Origin: an uncultured Erythrobacter sp.
Lineage (GTDB): Bacteria > Pseudomonadota > Alphaproteobacteria > Sphingomonadales > Sphingomonadaceae
NCBI RefSeq assembly: GCF_947502395.1
Contig: NZ_CANMZM010000001.1
Span: 1,116,001-1,180,000, forward strand
Reading direction: 5' to 3'
Length of the DNA stretch: 64,000 nt
Shown here: one piece after another, positions 21,912 to 31,299 of the stretch
Layout of the letters: every line of letters begins with the position of its first letter
Numbering within the stretch: the stretch's first letter is position 1
Program-made: the position numbers and the translations under genes
The notes under the pieces: generated by a model
The model's database searches: none
Seen by the model: only the letters and a program-made list of their open reading frames with translations
What the model was told of the DNA's origin: nothing

Positions 21912-21925
21912 TGCAAATTTTTTCA
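21912..21925. promoter_or_regulatory. Putative LacI-family operator, periplasmic amylase side
   Basis: TGCAAATTTTTTCA matches the motif with one mismatch (TTTCA for TTGCA) 33 bases before the amylase start. Confidence 0.5.
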
Positions 21926-21958
21926 CTTAATGGCAAATGAGGGCCGGGAGAGGATGAA

Positions 21959-23803
21959 ATGAAACGAATCTGGATCGCCGGCTTGGCGGCATTGGCAGTC
22001 GTGAGCGGTGCAGTCGCCGCTATGCAGAGTCCGCCTGAGGCGGAAAGCGCCTTGCGAGAGCGGCCACCTGAGGACGAAGTTATCTATTTCGTGCTACCTG
22101 ATCGGTTTGCCAATGGCGATACCTCAAATGACCGTGGCGGGATTGAGGGGGGTGCGCTCGATCATGGATTCGATCCGACTCACAAGGGCTTTTACCACGG
22201 CGGCGATCTGGCCGGCCTTACTCAGAAGCTCGACTACATCGAAGGCCTTGGCGTAACAGCGATCTGGTTTGCACCAATCTTTGAGAATAAGCCGGTTCAA
22301 GGAGCTTCGGGTCAGGAAAGTGCAGGCTACCATGGCTATTGGGTAACCGACTTTACCAGCATTGATCCGCACTTCGGCACCAATGAAGAATTCAAGGCCT
22401 TCGTCGATGCGGCGCACGCACGCGGGATGAAGGTCTATATGGACATCATCACCAACCACACAGCCGATGTGATCGGTTACGCCGGTGGCGAGTATTCCTA
22501 TCGCAGTCTTTCAGACTTCCCCTATTCTCGACGCCAGGGTTCGGACGGGGAAGCCATTAACGAGGGATTCTTGGGTGACAGCGTTCAGACCGAAGAGAAC
22601 TTCGCCAAGTTGACCTCACCTGACTTCGCCTACACACCATTCGTTCCAGAAGCAGAAGCAAGCGTAAAAGTTCCAGTCTGGCTCAACGACCCAATCTATT
22701 ACCACAATCGCGGCAGCACGACGTTTAGCGGCGAAAGCAGCCGCTATGGCGATTTTGCGGGGCTTGATGATCTCTACACAGAGCATCCCCGGGTGCTCAA
22801 AGGTATGATCGATATCTACGCCAGCTGGATCACCCGCTTTGGCATTGACGGTTTCCGCATCGACACCGCCAAGCATGTAAACCCGGAATTCTGGCAGGCA
22901 TTTGTCCCCGCAATGTTGGAGACAGCTGAAGAAAAGGGCATTCCCAATTTCCTCATTTTCGGTGAGGTCTATTCGGACGAGCGTAACAGTGGCTATCTTG
23001 CGCGCTTCACCCGCCGTGATGGCTTTCCAGCTGTCCTCGATTTTGCCTTTCAAGCCGCGGTGCGCGATGCCCTGGGTCGCAACATGCCAGCTGGCGTTCT
23101 GGTTGAGATGTTTGATGGCGACGTGAATTACGAAGGCGGCGAGGATGCGGCTCGGACATTGCCCACTTTCCTTGGCAATCATGATATGGGACGATTTTCG
23201 ACTCTCGTTAAAGAGGACAATCCCTCGATTTCTCAGGAAGAACTGCTCGACCGGGTGCAGCTTGGGCACGTGATGCTGATGACGCTGCGAGGTAGTCCAG
23301 TGATATATTACGGTGATGAGCAGGGATTTGTCGGTGATGGAAACGATCAGGCTGCACGTGAAGACATGTTCCCGAGCCTTACCGACAGCTACAATGATAA
23401 CAATCTGGTCGGCACAGATGCGACAACGGCGGGCGAGAATTTCGACACTGCGCATCCGCTGTATGACCTAATCAGCGAGCTATCGGCGATCCGGACTCGT
23501 CATGCAGCATTGCGGCGCGGTAAGCAGGTCGTGCGCAGCTACAACGATCAAGCGCCAGGCCTTGTCAGTTTTTCACGTTTTGACCCGGAAGATGGAACCG
23601 AATATTTGCTCGCTTTCAACACTGGGTCCGCGCCACTACAAACCACTTCGGCTGCAAGATACGACGTGCAAGCACTTGAAACCCTTCATGGATCATGCCC
23701 CAGTGAAGTAAGCGCTCCGGGAAGCGTCAGTCTCCAACTCCCGCCTTTTGGATGGTGTATTGCCAAAACAACCGAAGCGACAACTAGCGAGGCGGGGAAG
23801 TGA
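21959..23803 (+). CDS. Periplasmic GH13 alpha-amylase/cyclomaltodextrinase-like enzyme
   Basis: The 614-residue enzyme has a Sec signal peptide (MKRIWIAGLAALAVVSGAVA). It is a GH13 barrel with an inserted loop domain. Conserved regions are YFVLPDRFANGD near the N-terminus, MDIITNHT, GFRIDTAKH with nucleophile Asp302, IFGEVY with acid/base Glu336, and FLGNHDMGR with Asp409. A C-terminal beta domain follows. It should break imported maltodextrins in the periplasm. The next gene begins four bases before its stop (GTGA overlap), so the pair is translationally coupled. Exact product specificity, endo-amylase or cyclodextrin-preferring, cannot be read off. Confidence 0.92.
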   Translation: MKRIWIAGLAALAVVSGAVAAMQSPPEAESALRERPPEDEVIYFVLPDRFANGDTSNDRGGIEGGALDHGFDPTHKGFYHGGDLAGLTQKLDYIEGLGVTAIWFAPIFENKPVQGASGQESAGYHGYWVTDFTSIDPHFGTNEEFKAFVDAAHARGMKVYMDIITNHTADVIGYAGGEYSYRSLSDFPYSRRQGSDGEAINEGFLGDSVQTEENFAKLTSPDFAYTPFVPEAEASVKVPVWLNDPIYYHNRGSTTFSGESSRYGDFAGLDDLYTEHPRVLKGMIDIYASWITRFGIDGFRIDTAKHVNPEFWQAFVPAMLETAEEKGIPNFLIFGEVYSDERNSGYLARFTRRDGFPAVLDFAFQAAVRDALGRNMPAGVLVEMFDGDVNYEGGEDAARTLPTFLGNHDMGRFSTLVKEDNPSISQEELLDRVQLGHVMLMTLRGSPVIYYGDEQGFVGDGNDQAAREDMFPSLTDSYNDNNLVGTDATTAGENFDTAHPLYDLISELSAIRTRHAALRRGKQVVRSYNDQAPGLVSFSRFDPEDGTEYLLAFNTGSAPLQTTSAARYDVQALETLHGSCPSEVSAPGSVSLQLPPFGWCIAKTTEATTSEAGK

Positions 23804-25458
23804 ACCAGCAAGTCAATATTCTCGCCGCTTCCGACGGGCGAATGACCCGCGAATGGTGGCGTGGTGCGGTGATCTATCAGATCTATCCGCGCAGCTTTCG
23901 AGACACCAATGCAGACGGAATTGGTGACCTTAAGGGCATCCTCAAGGGGCTCGACTATGTCGCCTCGCTTGGTGTGGATGGTATCTGGATATCACCCTTT
24001 TTCACCTCACCGATGAAGGACTTTGGCTACGACGTTGCAGATTACTGCGGCATTGATCCAAGCTTCGGCGATTTTGACGATTTCGATGCCATTATCGAGC
24101 GCTCGCATGCGCTGGGCCTGAAGGTCATCATCGATCAAGTGTACTCGCACACGTCCGATGAGCATGCCTGGTTTGAGGAAAGCCGCCAGTCTCGCACGAA
24201 CGCAAAAGCCGATTGGTATGTTTGGGCTGACCCCAAGCCTGACGGATCGCCGCCTTCCAACTGGCAATCGGTCTTTGGCGGATCGGCGTGGGAATGGGAC
24301 GGTCCGCGCAAACAGTATTATCTACACAACTTTTTGAAGAGCCAGCCCGATCTCAATGTGCACAATCCCGATGTGCAAAACGCTCTGTTGGATGCAGCGC
24401 GCTTCTGGCTTGACCGCGGGGTCGACGGATTCCGTCTCGATGCTTTAAACTTCTCGATGCATGATCCTGAGTTGCGCGACAATCCGCCCTCTGGAGCCCC
24501 TTTAGAGACCGTCACACGGCCGTTTGACATGCAGATCAAGCGCTTCAACCAAAGTCATGATGACATTCCGGCCTTTATCGAGCGCATTCGTGGCGTAATT
24601 GACGAATATCCGGGTAGCTTCACGGTCGCCGAGGTCGGTGGCCCCGAACCATTGGCAGAAATGAAGGCATTCACGGCGGATGGAAAAAGGCTGGATTCTG
24701 CCTATAATTTCGATTTCCTGTACGCGCCAGAATTGACGGGGCCGCGCGTCAAAGCGTCGCTTGCAAATTGGAACGGTGAGCCAGGCGAAGGCTGGCCATC
24801 CTGGGCATTTTCCAACCACGATGCTCCGCGTTCGACCACGCGCTGGTCTAACGCTGATAATTTTGAGGAAGTCGCTCGGCTGAGCTTGCTACTCCTGCTT
24901 TCGCTCCGCGGGAACCCGATCATCTACCAAGGCGAAGAACTTGCACTGCCGCAGGGCGAAGTCGCTTTTGAAGATCTGCAAGACCCAGAGGCAATCGCCA
25001 ATTGGCCTCACACTTTGGGCCGTGACGGCGCGCGCACACCATTTCCTTGGTCCTCGCACGAGCCGCAGGCAGGCTTTTCCAACGCCAATCAGACGTGGCT
25101 CAAAGTGGACCCAGCTCAAGCGACACGGGCAGTGGACACTCAGAGCGATGGCAAGGAATCGGCGCTCCATTACACGCGTCAACTGCTTGCTCTTCGCAGG
25201 TCACTTGCGCCGCTGTTGATCGGGTCGAGCGAGATTCTCGAGACAGATGACGATATCGTCGCATTTGTGCGCCGCGCCGGAGATGATGCCGTACTGTGTG
25301 CTTTCAATCTCGGAGATCGCACGCTTAGCTGGTCACCGCCTGTCGAATTCTGCGACGCACAGCTTGTCGCAAGCGAAGCAATCGGCGAAGAGCATGGGAG
25401 AGTTTTAAGGGAGATGGCCCCCAAAAGCGGATATTGGGCGGTCAAGAAGGGCAGTTAA
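23800..25458 (+). CDS. Cytoplasmic GH13_23 alpha-glucosidase (oligo-1,6-glucosidase-like)
   Basis: The 552-residue enzyme lacks a signal peptide, so it is probably cytoplasmic. It starts WWRGAVIYQIYPRSFRDTNADGIGDLKGI, the hallmark of the oligo-1,6-glucosidase/alpha-glucosidase group. Catalytic residues are Asp214 (GFRLDALNF), Glu278 (TVAEVGG) and Asp341 (NHDAPRS). DQVYSHTSDEH is conserved region I. It would release glucose from short maltodextrins or isomaltose after import by the GPH carrier. GTG is the start, overlapping the upstream gene; the LacI regulator follows after four bases. Confidence 0.93.
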   Translation: MNQQVNILAASDGRMTREWWRGAVIYQIYPRSFRDTNADGIGDLKGILKGLDYVASLGVDGIWISPFFTSPMKDFGYDVADYCGIDPSFGDFDDFDAIIERSHALGLKVIIDQVYSHTSDEHAWFEESRQSRTNAKADWYVWADPKPDGSPPSNWQSVFGGSAWEWDGPRKQYYLHNFLKSQPDLNVHNPDVQNALLDAARFWLDRGVDGFRLDALNFSMHDPELRDNPPSGAPLETVTRPFDMQIKRFNQSHDDIPAFIERIRGVIDEYPGSFTVAEVGGPEPLAEMKAFTADGKRLDSAYNFDFLYAPELTGPRVKASLANWNGEPGEGWPSWAFSNHDAPRSTTRWSNADNFEEVARLSLLLLLSLRGNPIIYQGEELALPQGEVAFEDLQDPEAIANWPHTLGRDGARTPFPWSSHEPQAGFSNANQTWLKVDPAQATRAVDTQSDGKESALHYTRQLLALRRSLAPLLIGSSEILETDDDIVAFVRRAGDDAVLCAFNLGDRTLSWSPPVEFCDAQLVASEAIGEEHGRVLREMAPKSGYWAVKKGS

Positions 25459-25462
25459 CTGA

Positions 25463-26491
25463 ATGGGTGCAGCCGGAACCAAGCCAGGCAAGAATGCAAG
25501 ACTGGAAGACATCGCGCGGCAAGCCGGTGTCTCAATCTCAACCGTCTCAAGAGCGCTCAACGATAGCCCCGCGGTAAACCGCCGCACCAAGCAGGAAGTC
25601 TGGCGCATTGCGCGCGCGCATGACTACGACTTTCGCTCCACCATGCCCAATGGGCCGATTGGGGCCGAAGCGACCATCGCGGTCATCGTTCCTGCCCCGC
25701 AGGCGCGTGAGACGCGGGTGGCAGATCCCTTCTTCCTCGAATTGCTCGCAGGGATCGCCGAAGCAGCTCGGGATCGCAAAGTCGATCTGGTGATCAGTCA
25801 TATCTTCCCGCGCTCGATTGAAGATCTTGAATTTGCGATGACCACAAGCCGAGCGAAAGGCATGATATTTATTGGCCAAAGCTCGCTTCACGACGGCTTC
25901 AACGAGCTGGTTTCGCGCAATGACCGGTTCGTCGTCTGGGGCGCAGATTTTCCCGATGCGCGATATTGCACCGTAGGTTCAGACAATGTGGCCGGCGGGC
26001 GGCGCGCAACGTCTCACCTCTTGCGATTGGGACGCGACAAGGTCCTTTTTTTGGGCGATACCGAAGCACCCGAAGCCGATCAGCGTTTTCGCGGCTACCG
26101 TTCCGCATTGGAAGAAGCCGGGCAGGGGGTTGACGACACACGTGTCGTGCCAGCGCATTTTGATGTCCAATCCGGAGAATCTGCTACACGGTCTGCGATC
26201 GAAAGTGGTGTGAAATTTAACGCCATCTTCGCTGCGAGCGACCTTATTGCAATCGGTGCAATGAGGGCGCTCAGCATGTCAGGCAGAACCATTCCCAAGG
26301 ACGTGTGCGTGGTTGGCTACGACAATATTGCGGCCTCACGCCTCGTCACACCGCGCCTCACCACAATCGACCAAGACACCAACCTCGCCGGGCGTATGCT
26401 GGTATCAAAACTCATCGACACCCAAGATGGCCAAGCCATTTCTGAGCGGCTGGAGACGAGCCTTTTAATCCGAGAGAGCTGCGGAGCCTAG
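25463..26491 (+). CDS. LacI-family transcriptional regulator of the glucan locus
   Basis: The 342-residue protein has an N-terminal LacI helix-turn-helix (LEDIARQAGVSISTVSRALNDSPAV, about residues 13-38) with hinge sequence. A periplasmic-binding-like effector domain follows (about 65-340), with typical segments TVGSDNVAGGRRAT, FAASDLIAIGAMRAL and VVGYDNIAAS. It is the fourth-to-last gene of the rightward run of amylase, glucosidase, regulator and halogenase. The TGCAA-N4-TTGCA palindromes in the neighbouring promoters are natural candidates for its operators. The inducer is probably maltose or another alpha-glucoside. Confidence 0.92.
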   Translation: MGAAGTKPGKNARLEDIARQAGVSISTVSRALNDSPAVNRRTKQEVWRIARAHDYDFRSTMPNGPIGAEATIAVIVPAPQARETRVADPFFLELLAGIAEAARDRKVDLVISHIFPRSIEDLEFAMTTSRAKGMIFIGQSSLHDGFNELVSRNDRFVVWGADFPDARYCTVGSDNVAGGRRATSHLLRLGRDKVLFLGDTEAPEADQRFRGYRSALEEAGQGVDDTRVVPAHFDVQSGESATRSAIESGVKFNAIFAASDLIAIGAMRALSMSGRTIPKDVCVVGYDNIAASRLVTPRLTTIDQDTNLAGRMLVSKLIDTQDGQAISERLETSLLIRESCGA

Positions 26492-26492
26492 A

Positions 26493-28013
26493 ATGGCCCA
26501 AGACCCAAGACCGCTTCAGAAGATCGTCATTGTCGGCGGCGGAAGCGCGGGTTGGATGACGGCGGCGGCTCTTTCTGATGCCATGGGTCAATCTTGCGAT
26601 ATCACCCTCGTCGAATCCGAAGCCATTGGGACGGTTGGTGTGGGCGAGGCGACCATTCCTCCCATTCGAAATTTCAACCAACGCATCGGAATCGATGAAG
26701 CGACCTTCGTCAAGGAAACCGCGGGCTCTTACAAGCTGGGTATCCAATTCGTCGATTGGGCGCGGCTGGGACACAGCTATTTCCACCCCTTCGGGCAGTA
26801 TGGTGCGGAATTCGATAAAGTCCCGTTCTACCATTATTGGATGCGAGAGAGCCTCGCAGGAAGGATCGAGGGCCCGATTGATGATTTCTCCATGTGCTGG
26901 GCCATGGCGAAGGCGGGCAAATTTGCCCATCCTCAGGCCGACCGGCGCAAGATCCAGTCGACTTTCGACTATGCGTATCATTTTGATGCTGGGCTCTACG
27001 CAGCTTTCTTGAGGCGTCTGTCCGAGGCGCGCGGTGTGACGCGTATCGAGGGCCGGGTCACCGATGTCGCTCAGCGTGCCGAGGATGGCTTCATCGAAAG
27101 CGTAACCCTCGACAATGGCGAAGTGGTCGGCGGCGAACTCTTTATTGATTGCAGCGGCTTCCGGGGGTTGCTGATCGAAGGCACTCTTGAGGCCGGCTAT
27201 GAGAATTGGCAGCGCTGGCTTCCTTGCGACCGCGCGGTCGCGGTGCCATGCGCCAAGCAAGAGGATATCACGCCTTATACCCGTTCGACTGCGAAATCGG
27301 CTGGCTGGCAATGGCGCATCCCGCTCCAACACCGGACGGGCAATGGTTATGTTCACTGCAGCGAATACATAAGCGAGGACGAAGCGACTTCGGTCCTGAT
27401 GGGTTCACTGGACGGCGAGCCACAAGCTGACCCCCGCACTCTGCGGTTCGTGACCGGTTGCCGCAGGAAATTCTGGGACAAGAACTGCATTGCTATTGGG
27501 CTTTCCGCAGGCTTCATGGAGCCACTTGAATCGACCAGCTTGCACTTAATCCAATACGGCATTCTGCGACTGATCGCCCTTTTGCCGGACAGCGTGATGT
27601 CGCCGCTTCTGGCGCAGGAATACAACCGTCAAACGGCTGATGAATATGAGCGTATTCGCGACTTCCTGATCCTACATTACAAAGCCACGACACGTGATGA
27701 TGCTGAGCTATGGCGCTATTGCAGTGCGATGGAAATTCCGAACAGTCTGCAATACAAAATGGACCACTTCCGCGAGTATGGGATGCTCGTGTCAGACGAA
27801 CGCGAGCTTTTCGCCAATCCCAGCTGGATCGCGGTTTACCTTGGACAAAACATTGTTCCGAACCGCGCGCCTGCAATCACCGAAATGCGGAAAGCGGTGA
27901 AGGTGGAAGAACGATTTGGAATGATTGCAAAGGCCATGAGGAGCGCAGTGGAAGAGATGCCCACGCACGCAGACTTCATCGCCAGACATTGCCCCTCCCC
28001 GCTTGCAATTTGA
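26493..28013 (+). CDS. Flavin-dependent tryptophan-halogenase-family protein 1
   Basis: The 506-residue protein is a PrnA-like flavin-dependent halogenase. It has an FAD-binding GGGSAGWMTAA motif (15-25), a catalytic lysine in SYKLGIQFVDW (Lys81), the family motif GWQWRIP (271-277), and the glutamate-serine pair in EPLEST (Glu346-Ser347). All positions known to form and use hypohalous acid or the lysine chloramine are retained. The gene begins one base after the LacI stop, inside the glucan operon. Its natural substrate is unknown; family members beside TonB receptors have no proven role. A strong terminator follows at 28065-28092. Confidence 0.9.
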   Translation: MAQDPRPLQKIVIVGGGSAGWMTAAALSDAMGQSCDITLVESEAIGTVGVGEATIPPIRNFNQRIGIDEATFVKETAGSYKLGIQFVDWARLGHSYFHPFGQYGAEFDKVPFYHYWMRESLAGRIEGPIDDFSMCWAMAKAGKFAHPQADRRKIQSTFDYAYHFDAGLYAAFLRRLSEARGVTRIEGRVTDVAQRAEDGFIESVTLDNGEVVGGELFIDCSGFRGLLIEGTLEAGYENWQRWLPCDRAVAVPCAKQEDITPYTRSTAKSAGWQWRIPLQHRTGNGYVHCSEYISEDEATSVLMGSLDGEPQADPRTLRFVTGCRRKFWDKNCIAIGLSAGFMEPLESTSLHLIQYGILRLIALLPDSVMSPLLAQEYNRQTADEYERIRDFLILHYKATTRDDAELWRYCSAMEIPNSLQYKMDHFREYGMLVSDERELFANPSWIAVYLGQNIVPNRAPAITEMRKAVKVEERFGMIAKAMRSAVEEMPTHADFIARHCPSPLAI

Positions 28014-28064
28014 GCCAGGCCCACGGGATTATCACTCAGATCTGACATTCCTTTAGCCAATCAA

Positions 28065-28092
28065 AAAGGCCCGCTGTTTCCAGCGGGCCTTT
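28065..28092. terminator. Rho-independent, probably bidirectional terminator
   Basis: A perfect 12-base-pair stem (AAAGGCCCGCTG, loop TTTC, CAGCGGGCCTTT) lies between two convergent genes, the halogenase and the TonB receptor. The A/T ends of the stem give a U-rich tail in either direction. Confidence 0.9.
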
Positions 28093-28117
28093 GAGTTTGG
28101 GGTGCGACCCAGGGAGA

Positions 28118-30904
28118 TTAGAAGTTTTTGCGGATCGTGAAGTTGAACGTCCGGCCATAAACCTCGTGACGGCTTGGAAATGTCCCAATCACATCGCCAC
28201 TCGGACCGAGCAGATCGTTTTCTGTAACGAACGGCTCGTTGGTCAGGTTGAAGACCTCAAACAGCACGCCAAGACCTTCAAGCGGCCCACTTTCGTTCTC
28301 AAAGGTGTAGCCTATCTGCGCATCGATGATCGTCTCATCCTGAGCCTGAGCACCGCTGAGAGATCCGTCGAAATTTTGCACTTCGGACAGGAACCCGCTG
28401 CGATAACGCGCGGCGATCTTCGCGCGGAAACCATCGCGCTCATAGAAAAGATCACCTGACCACGTTGTTTCCGAATATCCCGGAATATCAAGCGGTGTCA
28501 TGGTCTCATCTTCGACCTCTGCATCCGCGTAAGTCAAGCTGAAGAAACCACCAAAGCCTTCAAGGGCAGGAGTAACATCCGCAAAGTCAACGCGAACCGT
28601 TCCTTCGATACCGGTGATTGAACCGTCAGCAAAGTTCACAGGACCGCTGAACGCTCCAGTTGCCAGCTCCGGTGCAGTGGTCAGAATTGAGCCAAACCCA
28701 GCATTGGTAATCGGCTGGGTCAGATCAATCGTCTCGTTAAAGTCGATGATCCAGTCTGACAGGTCCTTATGGAAGACCGCCACGATCACAGCTGAACCAG
28801 CGGAGAAGTACTTTTCTGCCGAGAGGTCGAATGAAGTGGACTCATAAGGCTGTAGGAATGGGTTACCGCCGCTTAGGTTGAAACAAACCAGCGAAGGCGG
28901 ATTGAAACCAATAACCGTATCGGGGAATTGGTCGCCATCCGTATCCGTACAGCTTAGCGGGTTGAAATTGATGTTCTGGTTCGCCGCCATTTGGTCAAGG
29001 CGTGCACGCGTTACAGTCCTAGCCGCCGCAAGGCGGATGAAAGTATCCGGTGCAACCTCGAAGCTGAGGTTAACGCTTGGCAAAAAGTCATCATAGCTTT
29101 CAGAAACGGTATTCGTGAAACCGCCACCGATCGTGCCTGTCGAAGACTGATCCGTATCGGCATACCTTAGACCAATGTTGCCCCGCACAGGTACATTGCC
29201 GAGGTCACCATCAATGTTGGCCTGAATGTAGAAGTTGTGAACTTCCTCATTCACAACCCATTCTGTGTCGAATGTCGCCGGCTCAACGACATAAGTCCCG
29301 TCGGTTAGGAACGACGATGGGTCGTATGCCAGAATGTTCTGGCCCAGATTGCCTGTGTCTGTGGAACCGACGATCGCACCGGCTGGCACCGCCAACGCTC
29401 CGTCGACAAAGGCAGGCGACGCACGCAAGAAGGCTTCGTTAGAGTCAAAGTCTTTCTGGCGATCAGTATAAAGCCAGCCGACCTGAATGTTATCAATCAG
29501 GCCACCGCCAAACTCATAATTGGCTTCAGCACGAAGCTGATGGAGTTCATCATTGATCTTCGGACGCTTGATAAATCCGACTTGGCCCCAGCCACCTGGG
29601 TCGGTCAGAAGCACATTGGCCGGATCAGTGTAGTCCAGCAGGCCATTGATCGAATATTCGCCATTCTCAGGGAAAGCAAATGCCAGCGTATCCTGTGCGC
29701 CCGAACGAGCAGGCCCTGTCCCTGCATAGCTTTCATAATCGATGTCATCACGATCAAGTGTCGAATAACCGTAATCGACCACAAAGCTAAGACTGTCGGT
29801 CACATTGAAGTCGAGATTGGTACCCAATGCAAAAATCTCGGCCTCATTGCCTTCCGTGTCGGTCCGAAGGATCGGAACAACCGCTGAATAGGTTGCCGTG
29901 TCAGCAAATGGACCGCTTCCAGTCGCTCCGTCAAACTGTGCCCCACTCCAAGACGCAATCGGAGTTTCCGTACCACGGAAAATGCCCGAGTCTTGGGTGT
30001 CAGTGTAAAAGGCGTCGATCATAAACGAGAAGTTATCGCTTGGCTCGAATTCGAGTGCACCGTTAACTGATGTACGCTCGAACTCGCGACTAACGGCACC
30101 CTGACGCGGGTTGTCCGCAGGGTAGATGATGCCATTCGCGTCAGTCGCGACTTGGAATTGGTTGGTCTTCAACTCGCGCGAAATGAAGTGGGTTGGGTTC
30201 GATTGAACCGTCACACCAAGCGACCATCCCAGAGTGCCCGCCGCATTCTGATCAACATAGGAACCGAAGAACCGATAACCATCATCAGGGAAGTCTGGAT
30301 TGCGCGAACCGCTGTCGTTGTAAACATAGGTCCCCGACAGGGTGATCTTACGCTCGGTGGCATCAAGCGGACGGACCGTACGAAGGTCTACCGCGCCGGC
30401 AATCCCTATTGCCGCAAGCTGTGCGTCACCTGTTTTGTAGACCACACCTTGCGCGATCAGCTCTGATGGAAACTGGTCGAACTCAATGCCGCGGTTGTTA
30501 CCGGCTGATACGACTTCACGACCGTTGAGCAGTGCAAGCGAGAAATCCGGGCCAAGACCGCGGATCGAAATCTGCTGTGAACGACCGCGCACACGCTGTG
30601 CAGTGACCCCAGGAAGACGCGCCAGCGAATCAGCAATCGACAAATCCGGGAGTTGCCCCAGATCCTCTGCTGAAATCACCTCAACGATCGATGTCGCGTC
30701 GCGTTTTGTCTGCAACGAGTTTTCAATCGCTCCACGTAGACCCGTCACAACGATTTGGTTTCCACCACTCTCGACGACTTCAGTATCTGTTGCCTCTGTG
30801 TCGTCATCCTGCGCAACAGCCGGTGATGCCATTGCTACAAGCGCAAGACCCGTTGCTGTTCCGCACAGCAGACGAGCGTTTGCTTTGAAACGCTTCAATC
30901 CCAT
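28118..30904 (-). CDS. TonB-dependent outer-membrane receptor (glucan locus)
   Basis: The ~928-residue protein has a signal peptide (MGLKRFKANARLLCGTATGLALVAMASPAVAQ). A plug domain (about 55-190) includes SIADSLARLPGVTAQRVRGRSQQISIRGLGPDFSLALLNGREV. A large beta-barrel ends in phenylalanine (FNFTIRKNF), the outer-membrane sorting signal. It belongs to the TIGR01782-like group common in sphingomonads and Caulobacter, several members of which take up maltodextrins. No SusD-like partner is present. The ATG at 30904 is preferred because of GGAGAGGACGG upstream; an alternative is 18 bases earlier. Confidence 0.93.
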   Translation of the reverse strand: MGLKRFKANARLLCGTATGLALVAMASPAVAQDDDTEATDTEVVESGGNQIVVTGLRGAIENSLQTKRDATSIVEVISAEDLGQLPDLSIADSLARLPGVTAQRVRGRSQQISIRGLGPDFSLALLNGREVVSAGNNRGIEFDQFPSELIAQGVVYKTGDAQLAAIGIAGAVDLRTVRPLDATERKITLSGTYVYNDSGSRNPDFPDDGYRFFGSYVDQNAAGTLGWSLGVTVQSNPTHFISRELKTNQFQVATDANGIIYPADNPRQGAVSREFERTSVNGALEFEPSDNFSFMIDAFYTDTQDSGIFRGTETPIASWSGAQFDGATGSGPFADTATYSAVVPILRTDTEGNEAEIFALGTNLDFNVTDSLSFVVDYGYSTLDRDDIDYESYAGTGPARSGAQDTLAFAFPENGEYSINGLLDYTDPANVLLTDPGGWGQVGFIKRPKINDELHQLRAEANYEFGGGLIDNIQVGWLYTDRQKDFDSNEAFLRASPAFVDGALAVPAGAIVGSTDTGNLGQNILAYDPSSFLTDGTYVVEPATFDTEWVVNEEVHNFYIQANIDGDLGNVPVRGNIGLRYADTDQSSTGTIGGGFTNTVSESYDDFLPSVNLSFEVAPDTFIRLAAARTVTRARLDQMAANQNINFNPLSCTDTDGDQFPDTVIGFNPPSLVCFNLSGGNPFLQPYESTSFDLSAEKYFSAGSAVIVAVFHKDLSDWIIDFNETIDLTQPITNAGFGSILTTAPELATGAFSGPVNFADGSITGIEGTVRVDFADVTPALEGFGGFFSLTYADAEVEDETMTPLDIPGYSETTWSGDLFYERDGFRAKIAARYRSGFLSEVQNFDGSLSGAQAQDETIIDAQIGYTFENESGPLEGLGVLFEVFNLTNEPFVTENDLLGPSGDVIGTFPSRHEVYGRTFNFTIRKNF

Positions 30905-31299
30905 TTTTTCCGTCCTCTCCATCGCATCACGACGTTGCGTGATTTGCAGTTTTTTTCATAGCCGAGAATTTGCATGACATAAAAGAGGAAATTTTGAGCC
31001 GTCCACTAGTCTCAGAATAGGTATTTTTAGTGTTTGTTTTCATTATCTTCCAGTTATTCCGCGATTGCATTCTGTGCAATGCGCCCCGCTCAAAGTCGCG
31101 AGTGTGGCAGCTTGGTCACACTCACGTGGATGCACGGAGGCAGATTCCCGTCTTGCTGCACTTCATGCCCCAATCAGCAATCGCACGAATGACATTTTTC
31201 TTATATTTATTAATATTTTAAGTCACCTCATTGGCTATCCGAGCAGCATTTGGTATTCTCACGATCCACACAATGGCTTGACTGAAAGGCCTTCAAATC
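30905..31299. other. Divergent control region between TonB receptor and DUF6445 gene
   Basis: No gene is recognised in these 395 bases. Visible structure includes an operator-like site at 30945-30958, a 17-base palindrome ATTGCA-N5-TGCAAT at 31064-31080, and a hairpin GAGTGTG-N10-CACACTC at 31100-31123. The right third is very AT-rich (31190-31230), suggesting promoter elements. A stop codon at 31279 limits the downstream gene to a start at 31300. Confidence 0.5.
30945..30958. promoter_or_regulatory. Weak LacI-operator-like site, TonB receptor side
   Basis: TGCAGTTTTTTTCA has the same length and layout as TGCAA-N4-TTGCA with two mismatches, 41 bases upstream of the receptor start. Confidence 0.35.

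Larger units (their letters stand above)
21656..21958. other. Divergent control region between the GPH carrier and periplasmic amylase
   Basis: These 303 bases hold no gene. They are AT-rich in the right half and contain two copies of the 14-base TGCAA-N4-TTGCA motif, annotated separately, plus GGGAGAGG before the 21959 start. The layout fits sugar-controlled transcription in both directions. Confidence 0.6.

Noticed and set aside
22616..23455. 279-codon leftward open frame
   Set aside because: It is antisense to the GH13 amylase, whose catalytic motifs are all in the rightward frame; the opposite product is compositionally random.
30905..31299. Search for a tRNA or small RNA gene
   Set aside because: Only a short hairpin (31100-31123) and AT-rich DNA were found; no tRNA-like fold or terminator could be built.
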